From contig NZ_JAIQWW010000001.1 in NCBI RefSeq assembly GCF_020164455.1, positions 558,001 through 622,000 of the forward strand: a stretch of 64,000 bases of DNA, in the 5' to 3' direction. The position numbers and the translations under genes are program-made. This document shows, piece by piece, positions 1 to 9,133 of the stretch. Numbering within the stretch: position 1 is the stretch's first letter; each line of letters starts with the position of its first letter. The DNA is from Phyllobacterium chamaecytisi (GTDB taxonomy: Bacteria; Pseudomonadota; Alphaproteobacteria; Rhizobiales; Rhizobiaceae). The notes under the pieces are model-generated. The model did not search any database, was not told the origin of the DNA, and worked only from the letters and a program-made list of their open reading frames with translations.

Positions 1-724
1 TGGCGTCATCCTTGATGACACGGCCGCGCGGCACATTGCGTTCGCGCGCTTCACGCTCGCGCCAGGCGGCAACACTGCGCAGGACGGCGAGTTCCACCGG
101 CTTGCGCAGGCGCATCTTCAGCCGTTTCCAGGCATCGTCCGGGTGCATGTCATAGGTCTCGCGCGCGGTGAGGATCTTCATCTCGTCGAGAACCCACTCC
201 GTGCGGCCTTCCGCTTCGAGACTGCTCTTCAGATGCAGGTAAATGTCGCGCAGATGGGTGACATCGGCGAGCGCATAGTCCAGCTGCTTTTCCGAGAGCG
301 GACGCCGTCGCCAGTCGGTGAATCGCGACGATTTATCGATCTGCGCTCCAACGATCCGTTGCACCAACTGGTCGTAAGCGATTGCATCGCCGAAGCCGCA
401 GACCATCGCCGCGACCTGTGTGTCGAACACCGGATGCGGGATCAGATTGCCGAGGTGAAAGATGATTTCGATGTCCTGCCGCGCGGCATGGAAAACCTTG
501 ACGATTTTTTCGTCGGCCATCAGCTTGAAAAACGCAGCAAGATCAAGGCCCGGCGCCAAAGCATCGACGATCGCCGTGTGGTCAGGCGAGGCGAGCTGTA
601 TAACGCAAAGCTCCGGCCAGAACGTGGTCTCCCGGATAAATTCCGTATCGACTGTCACGAAATCGGATTGGGTGAGGGCGGCAACAGCCTGTTCAAGCTG
701 ATCAGTGGTTGTAATCATGGTCAT
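1..724 (-). CDS. rnd: Ribonuclease D (partial, C-terminus beyond the window edge)
   Basis: This is the 3'-5' exoribonuclease of tRNA and structured RNA 3'-end maturation. Translating the minus strand gives 241 codons that run off the left edge, so the C-terminal HRDC part is missing. The DEDD nuclease core is visible: TVDTEFIRE near the N-terminus (Exo I Asp and Glu), [10 protein letters not shown] (Exo II Asp) and [14 protein letters not shown] (Exo III Asp and Tyr). Two in-frame ATGs lie at 724 and 718; neither has a clear ribosome-binding site and I chose the outer one. It is transcribed divergently from aspS with about 150 bases between. A long open frame on the plus strand (143-925) is its shadow. 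Confidence 0.93.
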   Translation of the reverse strand, partial: MTMITTTDQLEQAVAALTQSDFVTVDTEFIRETTFWPELCVIQLASPDHTAIVDALAPGLDLAAFFKLMADEKIVKVFHAARQDIEIIFHLGNLIPHPVFDTQVAAMVCGFGDAIAYDQLVQRIVGAQIDKSSRFTDWRRRPLSEKQLDYALADVTHLRDIYLHLKSSLEAEGRTEWVLDEMKILTARETYDMHPDDAWKRLKMRLRKPVELAVLRSVAAWREREARERNVPRGRVIKDDA

Positions 725-873
725 GAAATTTCTATAGCGAATGGATATGCGTTTGTCTCCGTCCCAATCCTGATCTTGACAAATCACCCTCAAAATGCGC
801 TTGTCCGCGCAAATTCCTGGACCGCTTGCGGGGCTTTCCACGCATGTCCATCCCACTATCAGAGGCACTCATC

Positions 874-2664
874 ATGCACCGTTACCGCAGCCATACCTGC
901 GCCGCCTTGCGTAAAGCAGACGTAGGTTCAACTGTTCGTCTTTCCGGCTGGGTTCACCGCGTCCGCGACCATGGCGGCATTCTCTTCATCGATATCCGCG
1001 ATCACTATGGCCTGACGCAGATCGTCGCCAATCCGGATTCACCAGCATTCAAACTGGCAGAAACCGTGCGTGGTGAATGGGTTATCCGTGTTGACGGCGA
1101 GGTCAAGGCTCGTACGGACGACACGATCAACCCCAATATGCCGACTGGCGAGGTCGAGGTTTTTGCCCGTGAAATCGAGGTGCTGTCTGCCGCAAAGGAA
1201 CTGCCTTTGCCGGTGTTCGGCGAGCTCGACTATCCGGAAGACATTCGCCTGAAATATCGCTTCCTCGATCTGCGTCGCGATAGCTTGCACAAGAACATCA
1301 TGTCGCGCACCAAGATCATTGCCGCCATGCGCCGCCGCATGACCGATGTCGGGTTCACCGAGTTTTCGACACCGATCCTCACTGCTTCGTCCCCGGAGGG
1401 AGCGCGCGATTTCCTCGTGCCGAGCCGAATCCATCCCGGCAAGTTCTACGCACTGCCGCAGGCACCGCAGCAGTACAAGCAGTTGATCATGATGTCCGGT
1501 TTCGATCGCTACTTCCAGATCGCGCCGTGCTTCCGCGATGAAGATCCACGCGCGGATCGTCTTCCAGGCGAATTCTACCAGCTCGATATCGAGATGAGTT
1601 TCGTCGAACAGAATGACGTGCTTTCGACCATGGAGCCCGTATTGCGCGGCGTTTTCGAGGAATTTGCCGACGGTAAGCCTGTTACGCAGGAATTCCCGCG
1701 GATCACCTATGACGACGCCATGCGTAAATATGGTTCGGACAAGCCTGACTTACGCAACCCGATCGAAATGCAGGCGGTGACCGAGCATTTCGCCGGTTCC
1801 GGCTTCAAGGTTTTCGCCAACATGATCGCCAACGATCCGAAGGTCGAGGTTTGGGCTATCCCGGCTAAAACCGGTGGTTCGCGCGCTTTCTGCGACCGGA
1901 TGAATTCCTGGGCGCAAAGCGAGGGTCAGCCGGGCCTCGGCTATATCTTCTGGCGCAAGGAAGGTGAAAACCTTGAAGGGGCAGGGCCTCTTGCCAAGAA
2001 TATCGGTCCGGAACGCACGGAAGCGCTGCGCGTGCAGCTCGGTCTCGATGACGGCGATGCGGCCTTCTTCGTTGCTGGCGATCCCAAGAAGTTTGTGTCC
2101 TTTGCTGGTGCCGCCCGCACACGCGCCGGCGAAGAACTGAACCTCGTCGACCGCGATCAGTTCAAGCTGTGCTGGATTATCGACTTCCCGTTCTTCGAGT
2201 GGCTCGAAGACGAGAAGAAGATTGATTTCGCCCACAATCCGTTCTCCATGCCGCAGGGTGGAATGGAGGCGCTGGAAAACCAGGACCCGCTGACGATCAA
2301 GGCTTTCCAGTACGATATGGTCTGCAACGGCTTTGAGATCGCCTCGGGCGGCATCCGCAACCATCTGCCGGAAACCATGGTCAAGGCTTTTGAGGCTGTC
2401 GGCCATTCGCGAGAGGCGGTTGAGGAACGTTTTGGCGCCCTCTACCGTGCCTTCCAGTATGGCGCGCCTCCGCACGGCGGCATGGCGGCTGGCATCGATC
2501 GTATCGTTATGCTGCTTGTCGGCGCTAAGAACCTGCGCGAGATCACGATGTTCCCGATGAACCAGCAGGCGCATGATCTGCTGATGAATGCCCCGTCGGA
2601 CGTATCGCAGGCTCAGCTGCGCGATCTGAACATTCGGCTCAATCCGGTGAAGAAAGAGCTTTAA
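874..2664 (+). CDS. aspS: Aspartyl-tRNA synthetase
   Basis: Class II aminoacyl-tRNA synthetase charging tRNA-Asp (possibly also tRNA-Asn in organisms lacking AsnRS). The protein is 596 residues, the usual bacterial length. The OB-fold anticodon domain begins at once ([15 protein letters not shown]); motif 2 is [19 protein letters not shown] and motif 3 is [14 protein letters not shown] near the C-terminus. The frame is open from 826, but the family starts at MHRYRSH, so I placed the start at 874, with AGAGG about ten bases upstream. A TTGACA-like -35 box lies at 776-781 in the gap shared with rnd. The gene is closed by a bidirectional terminator. The sequence alone does not show whether the enzyme is discriminating. 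Confidence 0.97.
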   Translation: MHRYRSHTCAALRKADVGSTVRLSGWVHRVRDHGGILFIDIRDHYGLTQIVANPDSPAFKLAETVRGEWVIRVDGEVKARTDDTINPNMPTGEVEVFAREIEVLSAAKELPLPVFGELDYPEDIRLKYRFLDLRRDSLHKNIMSRTKIIAAMRRRMTDVGFTEFSTPILTASSPEGARDFLVPSRIHPGKFYALPQAPQQYKQLIMMSGFDRYFQIAPCFRDEDPRADRLPGEFYQLDIEMSFVEQNDVLSTMEPVLRGVFEEFADGKPVTQEFPRITYDDAMRKYGSDKPDLRNPIEMQAVTEHFAGSGFKVFANMIANDPKVEVWAIPAKTGGSRAFCDRMNSWAQSEGQPGLGYIFWRKEGENLEGAGPLAKNIGPERTEALRVQLGLDDGDAAFFVAGDPKKFVSFAGAARTRAGEELNLVDRDQFKLCWIIDFPFFEWLEDEKKIDFAHNPFSMPQGGMEALENQDPLTIKAFQYDMVCNGFEIASGGIRNHLPETMVKAFEAVGHSREAVEERFGALYRAFQYGAPPHGGMAAGIDRIVMLLVGAKNLREITMFPMNQQAHDLLMNAPSDVSQAQLRDLNIRLNPVKKEL

Positions 2665-2693
2665 AAACCTCTTCTAACTGACTCCAGTAAAAC

Positions 2694-2726
2694 AAAAAGC
2701 CCGGCAACGATGCCGGGCTTTTTCAT
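2694..2726. terminator. Bidirectional rho-independent terminator after aspS
   Basis: A GC-rich stem (AGCCCGGC pairing with GCCGGGCT around a six-base loop) is flanked by an A-run on the left and a T-run on the right. It can therefore stop both aspS and the convergent gene ending at 2741. Confidence 0.9.
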
Positions 2727-2740
2727 TTGATTAGTTTTGA

Positions 2741-3940
2741 TCACTGGTTTGCGTTGACCGTGACGCCGAGGGTTTTGATCAGCGATTTCGGATCGGCCAT
2801 CCCGCCGGCAGCGATAATCGCAAAGGGTACCGGCTTTGCCGGAGCGGCCTTGACCTCGATGTTTTTCGGATCATCGAGATAGGCATTGACGGCAGCCGCG
2901 AGCGATTGGGCAAACTCGGCATTGCCGAGCTGCGCCGCCGCCATTGGCAAGACCATCTTGGCCTGACCTATGAGATCGCTGCGTTTGGCGTGCTGTTGCT
3001 CCGCCACGTAGTCGAGTGCCTTGTAGGTTACCGACGCGTCATCAAACCGTATGGAGGCGCCAGTAAAGCTCAGCTGCTGCATCAAGCCCAGCATTGCCAT
3101 GCCCTGCGCGTCATCGGGCTTGCCCTTCATGTCCTTCGTCGCTTCCTGCATGCCCTTGATGAAATCGAGGGTATAGCCAGAAATGTCGAGCTTGATGCCA
3201 AGCGTGCCAGCATTGTCGGCGATGAAATCCATTTTCTCGATGTTCAAACGCCCATCCGATACGTTCCAGGTTCCCGCGGCATCGATCTTTCCAGCAATAG
3301 TCTCATAACCAAGAGCTTTCAGCGTGTTCTTGGTCTTTGGGTCTTGGACATCGGAAAGGTCCGCTTTGAAGCTCGCAACGTTGCTCGTGAACGCAACAGG
3401 CGACGTTTCTGTCAGCGGCGATACCGTAGCTGTCAATCCATCGGCCACAAAGACGTCCTTGCCTTTGGCGTTCACGGTCACGTGCCTGACTTCGGCCTTC
3501 TCGTATTGAAGAATCTTGGCCAACGGTTCGGTCGCGCCTTCGGCCGGAAGCGAGATGCCTTCCATCTTGATGCCCTCGACGCTGATCTTGCTGTCGGGCT
3601 CACCTTCCGGGCTGAAATTGATATCCGGCATTGTCATTGCGCCGATCTTGAATCCCCCGCCTGATACATCGGTGACATCGCTCAGCGTGATATCGCCGAC
3701 TTTGAACGCATCCTTGATACCGGCGGTCGAAACTTTGGTATCCTGAAGGATCACAGTCGAGTCGTGCGTCTCGACATTGCTGTACTCCATTGTACCGCCT
3801 TGTTCGGCGTAAGCCGCCTTAAGCCGCGCGGCGACAGCGTTACCATCGACCGCATAGGCCGAACCCGCAAATAAAACGGAGAGAGCCGAGGCTGCTGCAA
3901 GAACGCGCAAACTCGACTTCACAGGATGGATTGGAGGCAT
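2741..3940 (-). CDS. Exported protein of unknown function, beta-rich
   Basis: I do not recognise a named family. The protein is 399 residues from the chosen ATG at 3940, which has AGGGA eight bases upstream; the frame is open to 3967. It begins with a clear Sec signal peptide (SSLRVLAAASALSVLFAGSAYA) ending near residue 30. The mature part has many short alternating strands with Gly/Asp turns, such as VGDITLSDVTDVSGGGFKIG and KISVEGIKMEGISLPAEG, and then a helical C-terminal third. The strand pattern resembles periplasmic beta-groove or AsmA-like proteins, which is inference only. It converges on aspS and shares its terminator. Its location should be the periplasm or outer-membrane face. Confidence 0.85.
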   Translation of the reverse strand: MPPIHPVKSSLRVLAAASALSVLFAGSAYAVDGNAVAARLKAAYAEQGGTMEYSNVETHDSTVILQDTKVSTAGIKDAFKVGDITLSDVTDVSGGGFKIGAMTMPDINFSPEGEPDSKISVEGIKMEGISLPAEGATEPLAKILQYEKAEVRHVTVNAKGKDVFVADGLTATVSPLTETSPVAFTSNVASFKADLSDVQDPKTKNTLKALGYETIAGKIDAAGTWNVSDGRLNIEKMDFIADNAGTLGIKLDISGYTLDFIKGMQEATKDMKGKPDDAQGMAMLGLMQQLSFTGASIRFDDASVTYKALDYVAEQQHAKRSDLIGQAKMVLPMAAAQLGNAEFAQSLAAAVNAYLDDPKNIEVKAAPAKPVPFAIIAAGGMADPKSLIKTLGVTVNANQ

Positions 3941-4134
3941 GTTTTGATCCCTGTTGTTTTCAACCATAATGCATCAGGAGCGGTAAGACTGTGATGCAAT
4001 TTGGGCGCTACAAAGTCAGATTTGAGGTGTGGACGCAAGCTCTCCGCAATTGAACATTGCAATGATCACCACCAGCCTGTGATCTTGGCGAATCATCGCT
4101 TGCCCGCGATTCAGTGAGTTGATAGTCCATTGAC

Positions 4135-6414
4135 ATGGGAAAAAGCCTGATTCCGCCAGACAATGGCGATGATAATGTGGAACCGGTCGATCTGAAGGCG
4201 GCGCTGGAAGAGCGCTATCTTGCCTATGCTTTATCGACGATTATGCACCGCGCCCTGCCCGATGTGCGCGACGGATTGAAGCCGGTTCACCGCCGCATCA
4301 TGCATGCCATGCGCCTCTTGCGTCTTTCGCCCGATCAGTCCTATGCAAAATGCGCGCGTATTGTCGGCGAGGTCATGGGTAAATTCCATCCGCATGGCGA
4401 CCAGTCGATTTATGATGCGCTGGTGCGGCTGTCGCAGGATTTTGCCGTCCGTTATCCAGTTGTCGACGGGCAGGGCAATTTCGGCAATATCGACGGCGAT
4501 AATCCAGCGGCGATGCGTTACACCGAAGCGCGAATGACCGATGTCGCCATGCTGCTGCTCGAAGGCATCACCGAGGACGCAGTCGATTTCCGCCCGACTT
4601 ACAACGAGGAAGACGAGGAACCGATCGTCCTTCCCGGCGCATTTCCCAATCTGCTTGCCAATGGCTCATCGGGCATTGCAGTTGGCATGGCCACCTCGAT
4701 CCCGCCGCACAATGTGTCGGAGCTCTGTGCGGCAGCGCTGCACCTGATCAAGCATCCGGATGCGACGGTCGAAGAGCTGATGTCGCAGACCGAGGATGAG
4801 GACCCGCTAAAGACCAAAGTTCGCGGTCCGGATTTCCCGACCGGCGGCATTATGGTCGAGACACCGGAGGCCATTCTCGATGCCTACAAAACCGGACGCG
4901 GCGGGTTTCGCTTGCGCGCACGCTGGCAGGTCGAGGATCAGGGGCGCGGCACCTGGAATATCGTCGTCACCGAAATTCCGTATCAGGTGCAGAAATCACG
5001 GCTGATCGAGAAGATTGCCGAACTGCTCATCGCCAAAAAACTGCCGCTGCTGGACGACGTGCGTGATGAGTCCACGGAGGACGTGCGACTCGTACTGGAG
5101 CCCAAGAGCCGCGGCGTCAATCCCGAAATACTCATGGAATCCCTGTTCAAGCTCACCGAGCTTGAAACGCGCTTTCCATTGAACATGAATGTACTTTCCA
5201 ACGGCAAGGTACCGAACGTCCTGTCGTTGCGCGATGTGCTGAAGCAATGGCTGGAACACCGGAAGGACGTCCTCATAAGGCGTTCCCGCCATCGTCTTGG
5301 CGAGATCGAGCGCCGGCTGGAAATCCTTGGCGGCATGCTGATCGCCTACCTCAATATCGATGAGGTCATTCGCATCATCCGCGAGGAAGATGAGCCGAAG
5401 CAGGAAATGATCCGCCGCTTCGAACTCACCGACAACCAGGCAGAAGCCATCCTCAACATGCGTTTGCGTTCGTTGCGCAAGCTTGAGGAATTCGAGATAC
5501 GCAAGGAATTCGACGGCCTGACAGGTGAGAAGAAGCAGATCGAGGAACTGCTGGGATCCGACGCCAAGCAATGGCAGACGATTTCCTGGCAGATCGCCGA
5601 GATGCAGAAAAAGTACGGCGCGGATACGCCGCTTGGCAAACGCCGGACCACTTTCGCCGATGCACCGCAGCATGATTTGACAGACATGCATCACGCCATG
5701 ATCGAGAAGGAGCCGGTAACGGTCGTCGTCTCCGAAAAAGGCTGGTTGCGCGCCATGAAGGGGCATCTGGCGGACTTCTCGACGCTGACCTTCAAGGAGG
5801 GTGACAAGCTCAAGCTCGCCTTCCACGCCGAGACGACAGACCGCATCCTCGTCCTGACGACCGGCGGCAAGTTCTATACCATCGGCGCGAACAGCTTGCC
5901 GGGCGGGCGGGGTCACGGTGAGCCAATCCGGATCATCGTCGACATGGAAAACGACCAGGATATCGTGACCGCCTTCGTGCACAATCCGGAGCGAAAGCTG
6001 CTCCTTTCGTCACATGTGGGCAACGGCTTCCTTGTGCCCGAGGCCGAGGTGATCGCCAATACGCGCAAGGGCAAGCAGGTAATGAACGTCAAGGCGCCCG
6101 ATGAAGCGCGCCATTGCATCCCGATCAGCGGCGACAGCGTTGCGATTGTCGGCGAAAACCGCAAGATGCTGGTGTTTCCCATTACCGATATTCCGGAACT
6201 TGCACGCGGCAAGGGTGTCCGTTTGCAACGCTATAAGGATGGCGGTGTCGCTGATATCCGCGTTTTCACGATGGATCAGGGGCTGACATGGCAGGACGCG
6301 TCTGGCCGCAGTTTCACTCGCGGTAAGCTCGAATTGTTGGAGTGGGCGGGGCCCCGCGCGACTGCAGGGCGTATGGTGCCAAAGGGTTTCCCGCGCTCCG
6401 GCAAGTTTTCTTGA
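4135..6414 (+). CDS. parC: DNA topoisomerase IV subunit A
   Basis: Catalytic breakage-reunion subunit of topoisomerase IV, which decatenates daughter chromosomes with ParE. The protein is 759 residues, as usual for alphaproteobacterial ParC. The N-terminal GyrA core has [12 protein letters not shown] and the active-site tyrosine in AMRYTEAR (Tyr129); the C-terminal half is a shortened beta-pinwheel with [11 protein letters not shown]. In the quinolone pocket the stretch is [10 protein letters not shown]: Gln90 replaces the serine that anchors quinolones (Ser80 in E. coli ParC), and Asp94 stands where E. coli has Glu84. Upstream lie 167 bases without a gene. higBA follows 76 bases downstream on the same strand. 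Confidence 0.97.
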   Translation: MGKSLIPPDNGDDNVEPVDLKAALEERYLAYALSTIMHRALPDVRDGLKPVHRRIMHAMRLLRLSPDQSYAKCARIVGEVMGKFHPHGDQSIYDALVRLSQDFAVRYPVVDGQGNFGNIDGDNPAAMRYTEARMTDVAMLLLEGITEDAVDFRPTYNEEDEEPIVLPGAFPNLLANGSSGIAVGMATSIPPHNVSELCAAALHLIKHPDATVEELMSQTEDEDPLKTKVRGPDFPTGGIMVETPEAILDAYKTGRGGFRLRARWQVEDQGRGTWNIVVTEIPYQVQKSRLIEKIAELLIAKKLPLLDDVRDESTEDVRLVLEPKSRGVNPEILMESLFKLTELETRFPLNMNVLSNGKVPNVLSLRDVLKQWLEHRKDVLIRRSRHRLGEIERRLEILGGMLIAYLNIDEVIRIIREEDEPKQEMIRRFELTDNQAEAILNMRLRSLRKLEEFEIRKEFDGLTGEKKQIEELLGSDAKQWQTISWQIAEMQKKYGADTPLGKRRTTFADAPQHDLTDMHHAMIEKEPVTVVVSEKGWLRAMKGHLADFSTLTFKEGDKLKLAFHAETTDRILVLTTGGKFYTIGANSLPGGRGHGEPIRIIVDMENDQDIVTAFVHNPERKLLLSSHVGNGFLVPEAEVIANTRKGKQVMNVKAPDEARHCIPISGDSVAIVGENRKMLVFPITDIPELARGKGVRLQRYKDGGVADIRVFTMDQGLTWQDASGRSFTRGKLELLEWAGPRATAGRMVPKGFPRSGKFS

Positions 6415-6458
6415 AGCTTTGGTCTGCTACTTAAGTTCTCTATCGTGACTGATCCGGG

Positions 6459-6486
6459 TTGTCTATTGTCGCGCGACATGAGACAA
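6459..6486. promoter_or_regulatory. Palindromic operator candidate of the higBA operon
   Basis: A 28-base inverted repeat, centred at 6472/6473, ends four bases before the higB start. The core TGTCGCGCGACA is a perfect 12-base palindrome, and the outer arms TTGTCT and AGACAA also pair; only two base pairs mismatch. Placement over the ribosome-binding region fits autoregulation by HigA, whose type II antitoxin family binds such palindromes. The binding itself is inference. Confidence 0.65.
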
Positions 6487-6490
6487 TTCT

Positions 6491-6769
6491 ATGATAAAAT
6501 CGTTCCGTAGTCGTGCGCTGAAACGCCTGTATGAGCAGGACGATGCCAGCCGTCTACCGCAGGATATCGTGCCGCGGATTGCATCCATTCTGGCGGCACT
6601 CGATTCGGCAGGCACAACACAAGACATGGATAGGCCATCGCTGAAACTGCATTCTTTGAAGGGCAATCGCCAAGGTCGGTGGGCGGTGACTGTGAGAGCA
6701 AACTGGCGTATTACCTTCTCGATGTCCGACGGAAATGCCTTCGATGTCGACTTTGAAGACTACCATTAG
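6491..6769 (+). CDS. higB: HigB-like type II toxin (RelE superfamily)
   Basis: Predicted ribosome-dependent mRNA interferase of 92 residues, the normal size for HigB/RelE toxins. It shows the family pattern: basic N-terminus MIKSFRSRALKRLYE, LPxDIVPRIASILAALDSA in the helical part, LKLHSLKGNRQGRWAVTVRANWRITF (RelE-fold strands) and a C-terminal VDFEDYH. The toxin precedes its antitoxin, the reversed order typical of higBA. The stop overlaps the antitoxin's AGGAGG ribosome-binding site, so the two are cotranslated. A palindromic operator candidate lies just before the start. The pair sits directly downstream of parC. Confidence 0.9.
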   Translation: MIKSFRSRALKRLYEQDDASRLPQDIVPRIASILAALDSAGTTQDMDRPSLKLHSLKGNRQGRWAVTVRANWRITFSMSDGNAFDVDFEDYH

Positions 6770-6781
6770 GAGGTCATGATA

Positions 6782-7075
6782 ATGGTTATGAAAAACCCGC
6801 CTCATCCCGGTGCTCTCCTTAAAGACGATATCGACGCCTTGAAACTTCCTGTCAGTGCTGTTGCGCAGGCTTTGGGTATTACCAGATCACAGCTTTACCG
6901 CGTCCTATCCGGACAAAGTGCGATATCGGCAGAAATGGCGTTGCGACTGGAATATGTCATAGGCGGTACGGCGGATCACTGGCTGAGCATGCAATCTGCC
7001 CACGATGTCGCGCAGGTGCGCAAGAAGGCCGATGAAATCACCCGAGGTCTACACCGCCTAGCATCTTCTGCCTGA
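6782..7075 (+). CDS. higA: HigA-like antitoxin, XRE family
   Basis: Antitoxin and autorepressor of HigB, 97 residues from the chosen start. Three in-frame ATGs lie at 6776, 6782 and 6788; only 6782 has ideal spacing (eight bases) from AGGAGG at 6768-6773. The family signature NPPHPGALLKDDIDALKLPVSAVAQALGITRSQLYRVLSGQSAIS contains the helix-turn-helix, followed by MALRLEYVIGGTADHWLSMQ, typical of HigA/VapI proteins. It would neutralise HigB in the cytoplasm and bind the operator upstream of higB. The 3' end is 64 bases before the tetR operator region, so the operon probably stops there. Confidence 0.92.
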   Translation: MVMKNPPHPGALLKDDIDALKLPVSAVAQALGITRSQLYRVLSGQSAISAEMALRLEYVIGGTADHWLSMQSAHDVAQVRKKADEITRGLHRLASSA

Positions 7076-7094
7076 AAATTTCGCCGAGAATGAA

Positions 7095-7114
7095 ACGAGA
7101 ATGATCATTCTCGT
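7095..7114. promoter_or_regulatory. Upstream palindrome of the tetR/efflux promoter
   Basis: A perfect 20-base palindrome with ATGATCAT at the centre and arms ACGAGA / TCTCGT. A near copy of its left half (GAGAATGA) occurs a few bases further upstream at about 7086. It directly precedes a TTGATC -35 candidate at 7116-7121. It is probably a second operator for the TetR regulator or a site for another factor. Confidence 0.55.
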
Positions 7115-7139
7115 ATTGATCTTTCCTTATCATCCATGT

Positions 7140-7167
7140 AAATGAGAGAGAACGTTCTCTCTCATTT
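7140..7167. promoter_or_regulatory. Perfect 28-base palindromic operator before tetR
   Basis: The inverted repeat is perfect over 28 bases, with AACGTT at the centre and arms AAATGAGAGAG / CTCTCTCATTT. It starts at the likely -10 element (TAAATG, 17 bases after TTGATC at 7116-7121) and ends eight bases before the tetR start. This is the classical position of a TetR-family autoregulatory operator controlling the whole tetR-adaptor-RND operon. The assignment to this regulator is inference from adjacency. Confidence 0.75.
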
Positions 7168-7175
7168 GGTGTTTC

Positions 7176-7898
7176 ATGGTTGATCAGGCCCTGCCAAAGC
7201 AGGCTGCAAACATTTCTGACAATGCCGCCGACGACGAACCGCGTTGCTTCGTCGCCAAGCTCTTCGGCAAGCGCGCGCGCAATCGCGAAGTGCAGGAAGA
7301 ACGCATCCTCACCGCCGCTATGAATTGTTTCATCCGTTCCGGTTTTCGTGGCGCGTCCATGAACGAGATCTGCTCGGAAGCCGGCATGAGCCCCGGAGCG
7401 CTCTATCGTTATTTCCCTTCTAAGGAAGCGATCATCGAGAAGATTGCCGCGACTCATCGCCAGCAAAGTGCGGAAATTCTCGCACGGATGTCGCAGTCAA
7501 ATAATATCGTTGATGCCATCACGAATGTTGGCCTCGATCACGTGCGCAAGATGTCGATGAATGACGAAGGGCCAGGGCCTCGCGATTCCAGCGCCCGTCT
7601 TTTCGTCGAGGTGCGCGCCGAATCCATGCGAAACGAAAGCGTTGCCGCCATCTGTGAACTCCACGAAGGACTGATGCGCGAAGAGCTTCTCGCAGCATTT
7701 TCCGCAGCGAAGGAACGCGGCGAGATCGATCCTGTCACCGATCTGGATCTCACTGTGGCAGCAGTGGCTGCCATGGGCGAGGGGATAATCATGCGTAATT
7801 TTCCCGCGCAAGGCGTGCCGCTTGAGGCGTTGGAGCCGGTATTCCGCGCGCTCGCCGTCGGCTTACTGCGACCGACAACGCCTCTGGCAAACAAATGA
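7176..7898 (+). CDS. TetR/AcrR family transcriptional repressor
   Basis: Probable local repressor of the adjoining efflux genes, 240 residues. The N-terminal helix-turn-helix is clear at about residues 40-80 (RILTAAMNCFIRSGFRGASM, then GMSPGALYRYFPSKEAI). The rest is the helical ligand-binding and dimerisation part. An unusual 35-residue extension precedes the DNA-binding domain. The ATG at 7176 lacks a good ribosome-binding site because the palindromic operator fills that space. The gene is followed after 26 bases by the adaptor gene, so the repressor is probably the first gene of the operon and regulates itself. Confidence 0.9.
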   Translation: MVDQALPKQAANISDNAADDEPRCFVAKLFGKRARNREVQEERILTAAMNCFIRSGFRGASMNEICSEAGMSPGALYRYFPSKEAIIEKIAATHRQQSAEILARMSQSNNIVDAITNVGLDHVRKMSMNDEGPGPRDSSARLFVEVRAESMRNESVAAICELHEGLMREELLAAFSAAKERGEIDPVTDLDLTVAAVAAMGEGIIMRNFPAQGVPLEALEPVFRALAVGLLRPTTPLANK

Positions 7899-7924
7899 AT
7901 ATTGCTCTCACCCAGGGTCTTCCA

Positions 7925-9133
7925 ATGAGCCAGAATAGCAAAAAAGTCCTGATTTCCCTGGCTCTTGCCCTGGGCCTCTCATCGTTCTTGACGACCGGCG
8001 GATTTGCCGAAGAGAAAACGGCGGCAGCAATCCACGAAGCCAAGCCGCCGGTCATCAACGTCATTCCTGCCGGCGTTAATGAAATGGTCGCAACGCTCAC
8101 CGTGACCGGCACGATTGTGCCTCGTCAGGAGGTGGCAGTTGGCACCGATGTCGCGGGTTTGCTTGTTCTGGAGCTCAATGCCGATCAGGGCGACGTGGTG
8201 AAAGAGGGCGATATCCTTGCGCGCCTCGATAAATCCTCGCTCGAAATTCAGCTGGCTCAGATCGAAGCGCAACGCGCCCAGGCCGATGCATCGATTGCCC
8301 AATCCGAGGCGCAGATCGTCGACGCGGAGATTGCTGTCCGCCAGGCGCAGGAAGCACTGGAGAGGGCGCGTGCCCTGTCAATGAAGGGCATCAACTCCAA
8401 AATGGAATTGGACAACGCCACCAACGCGCATGACAGCGCCAATGCGCGTCTCAACACGGCCCGGCAGGCTCTGTCAGCCACCAAGTCGCAATTGCAGCTC
8501 GTTGCCGCGCAAAAGCGCGATGTCCTGCTGCGGCTGGAGAAAGCCGATGTGAGGGCGCCGGCAAGCGGTGTAGTGTTGAGCCGCAATGCACTTCTCGGTG
8601 GAATTGTCTCTTTCAACGCCGGCCCGCTGTTCCGCATAGCGCGTGATCGCGATTTCGAGCTGGCGGCCAATATCCCAGAGGTCGATCTGCCGCGCTTGCA
8701 AGAAAACATGCCGGTTTCCGTCCGGGTGTCCGGCCTGGACGACCCGGTCGCCGGCCGTGTCCGCCTCATATCGCCGGAGATCACCGCAAGCTCGCGTCTC
8801 GGTTCGGTCAAAATCGCGCTCGACAGGAATGCATCGATCCGGCCCGGCAACTTTGCCCGCGCGGTAATTGAGCTGACCCGCCGCGAAGGCGTCAGCGTTC
8901 CGCTTTCCGCCGTGGTCTACCATGGCACTTCAGCGCTCGTACAGGTGGTCAAGGATGGTGTCATCGACAGCCGCAAGGTTGAGCTTGGCATTCGCAATGA
9001 TCGTGCTGTCGAGGTGTTGCAGGGTCTCGGCGAGGGCGAAGATGTCGTGGCGCGTGCCGGTACGTTCGTAGCCAATGGTGACCGCGTCACGCCTGTCCGG
9101 GTAACCGACGAGGCGACGGGGGCCATCAAATGA
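7925..9133 (+). CDS. RND efflux periplasmic adaptor (HlyD/MFP family)
   Basis: Membrane fusion protein linking the inner-membrane RND pump to an outer-membrane channel, 402 residues from 7925. It has a signal peptide (KKVLISLALALGLSSFLTTGGFA), a split lipoyl domain (TGTIVPRQEVAVGTDVAGLL early, then ADVRAPASGVVLSRNALLGG), an alpha-helical hairpin rich in Ala/Gln/Glu between them, and a beta-barrel region (VSVRVSGLDDPVAGRVRLISPEI). An alternative ATG at 7895 overlaps the tetR stop; I prefer 7925, which has AGGG upstream. Its end overlaps the pump start by ATGA. No outer-membrane channel gene is present, so it must use one encoded elsewhere. Confidence 0.93.
   Translation: MSQNSKKVLISLALALGLSSFLTTGGFAEEKTAAAIHEAKPPVINVIPAGVNEMVATLTVTGTIVPRQEVAVGTDVAGLLVLELNADQGDVVKEGDILARLDKSSLEIQLAQIEAQRAQADASIAQSEAQIVDAEIAVRQAQEALERARALSMKGINSKMELDNATNAHDSANARLNTARQALSATKSQLQLVAAQKRDVLLRLEKADVRAPASGVVLSRNALLGGIVSFNAGPLFRIARDRDFELAANIPEVDLPRLQENMPVSVRVSGLDDPVAGRVRLISPEITASSRLGSVKIALDRNASIRPGNFARAVIELTRREGVSVPLSAVVYHGTSALVQVVKDGVIDSRKVELGIRNDRAVEVLQGLGEGEDVVARAGTFVANGDRVTPVRVTDEATGAIK

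Noticed and set aside
143-925. Plus-strand frame of 260 codons at the left end
   Set aside because: It is the shadow of rnd, whose minus-strand translation has the full DEDD motifs; the plus-strand product matches no family.
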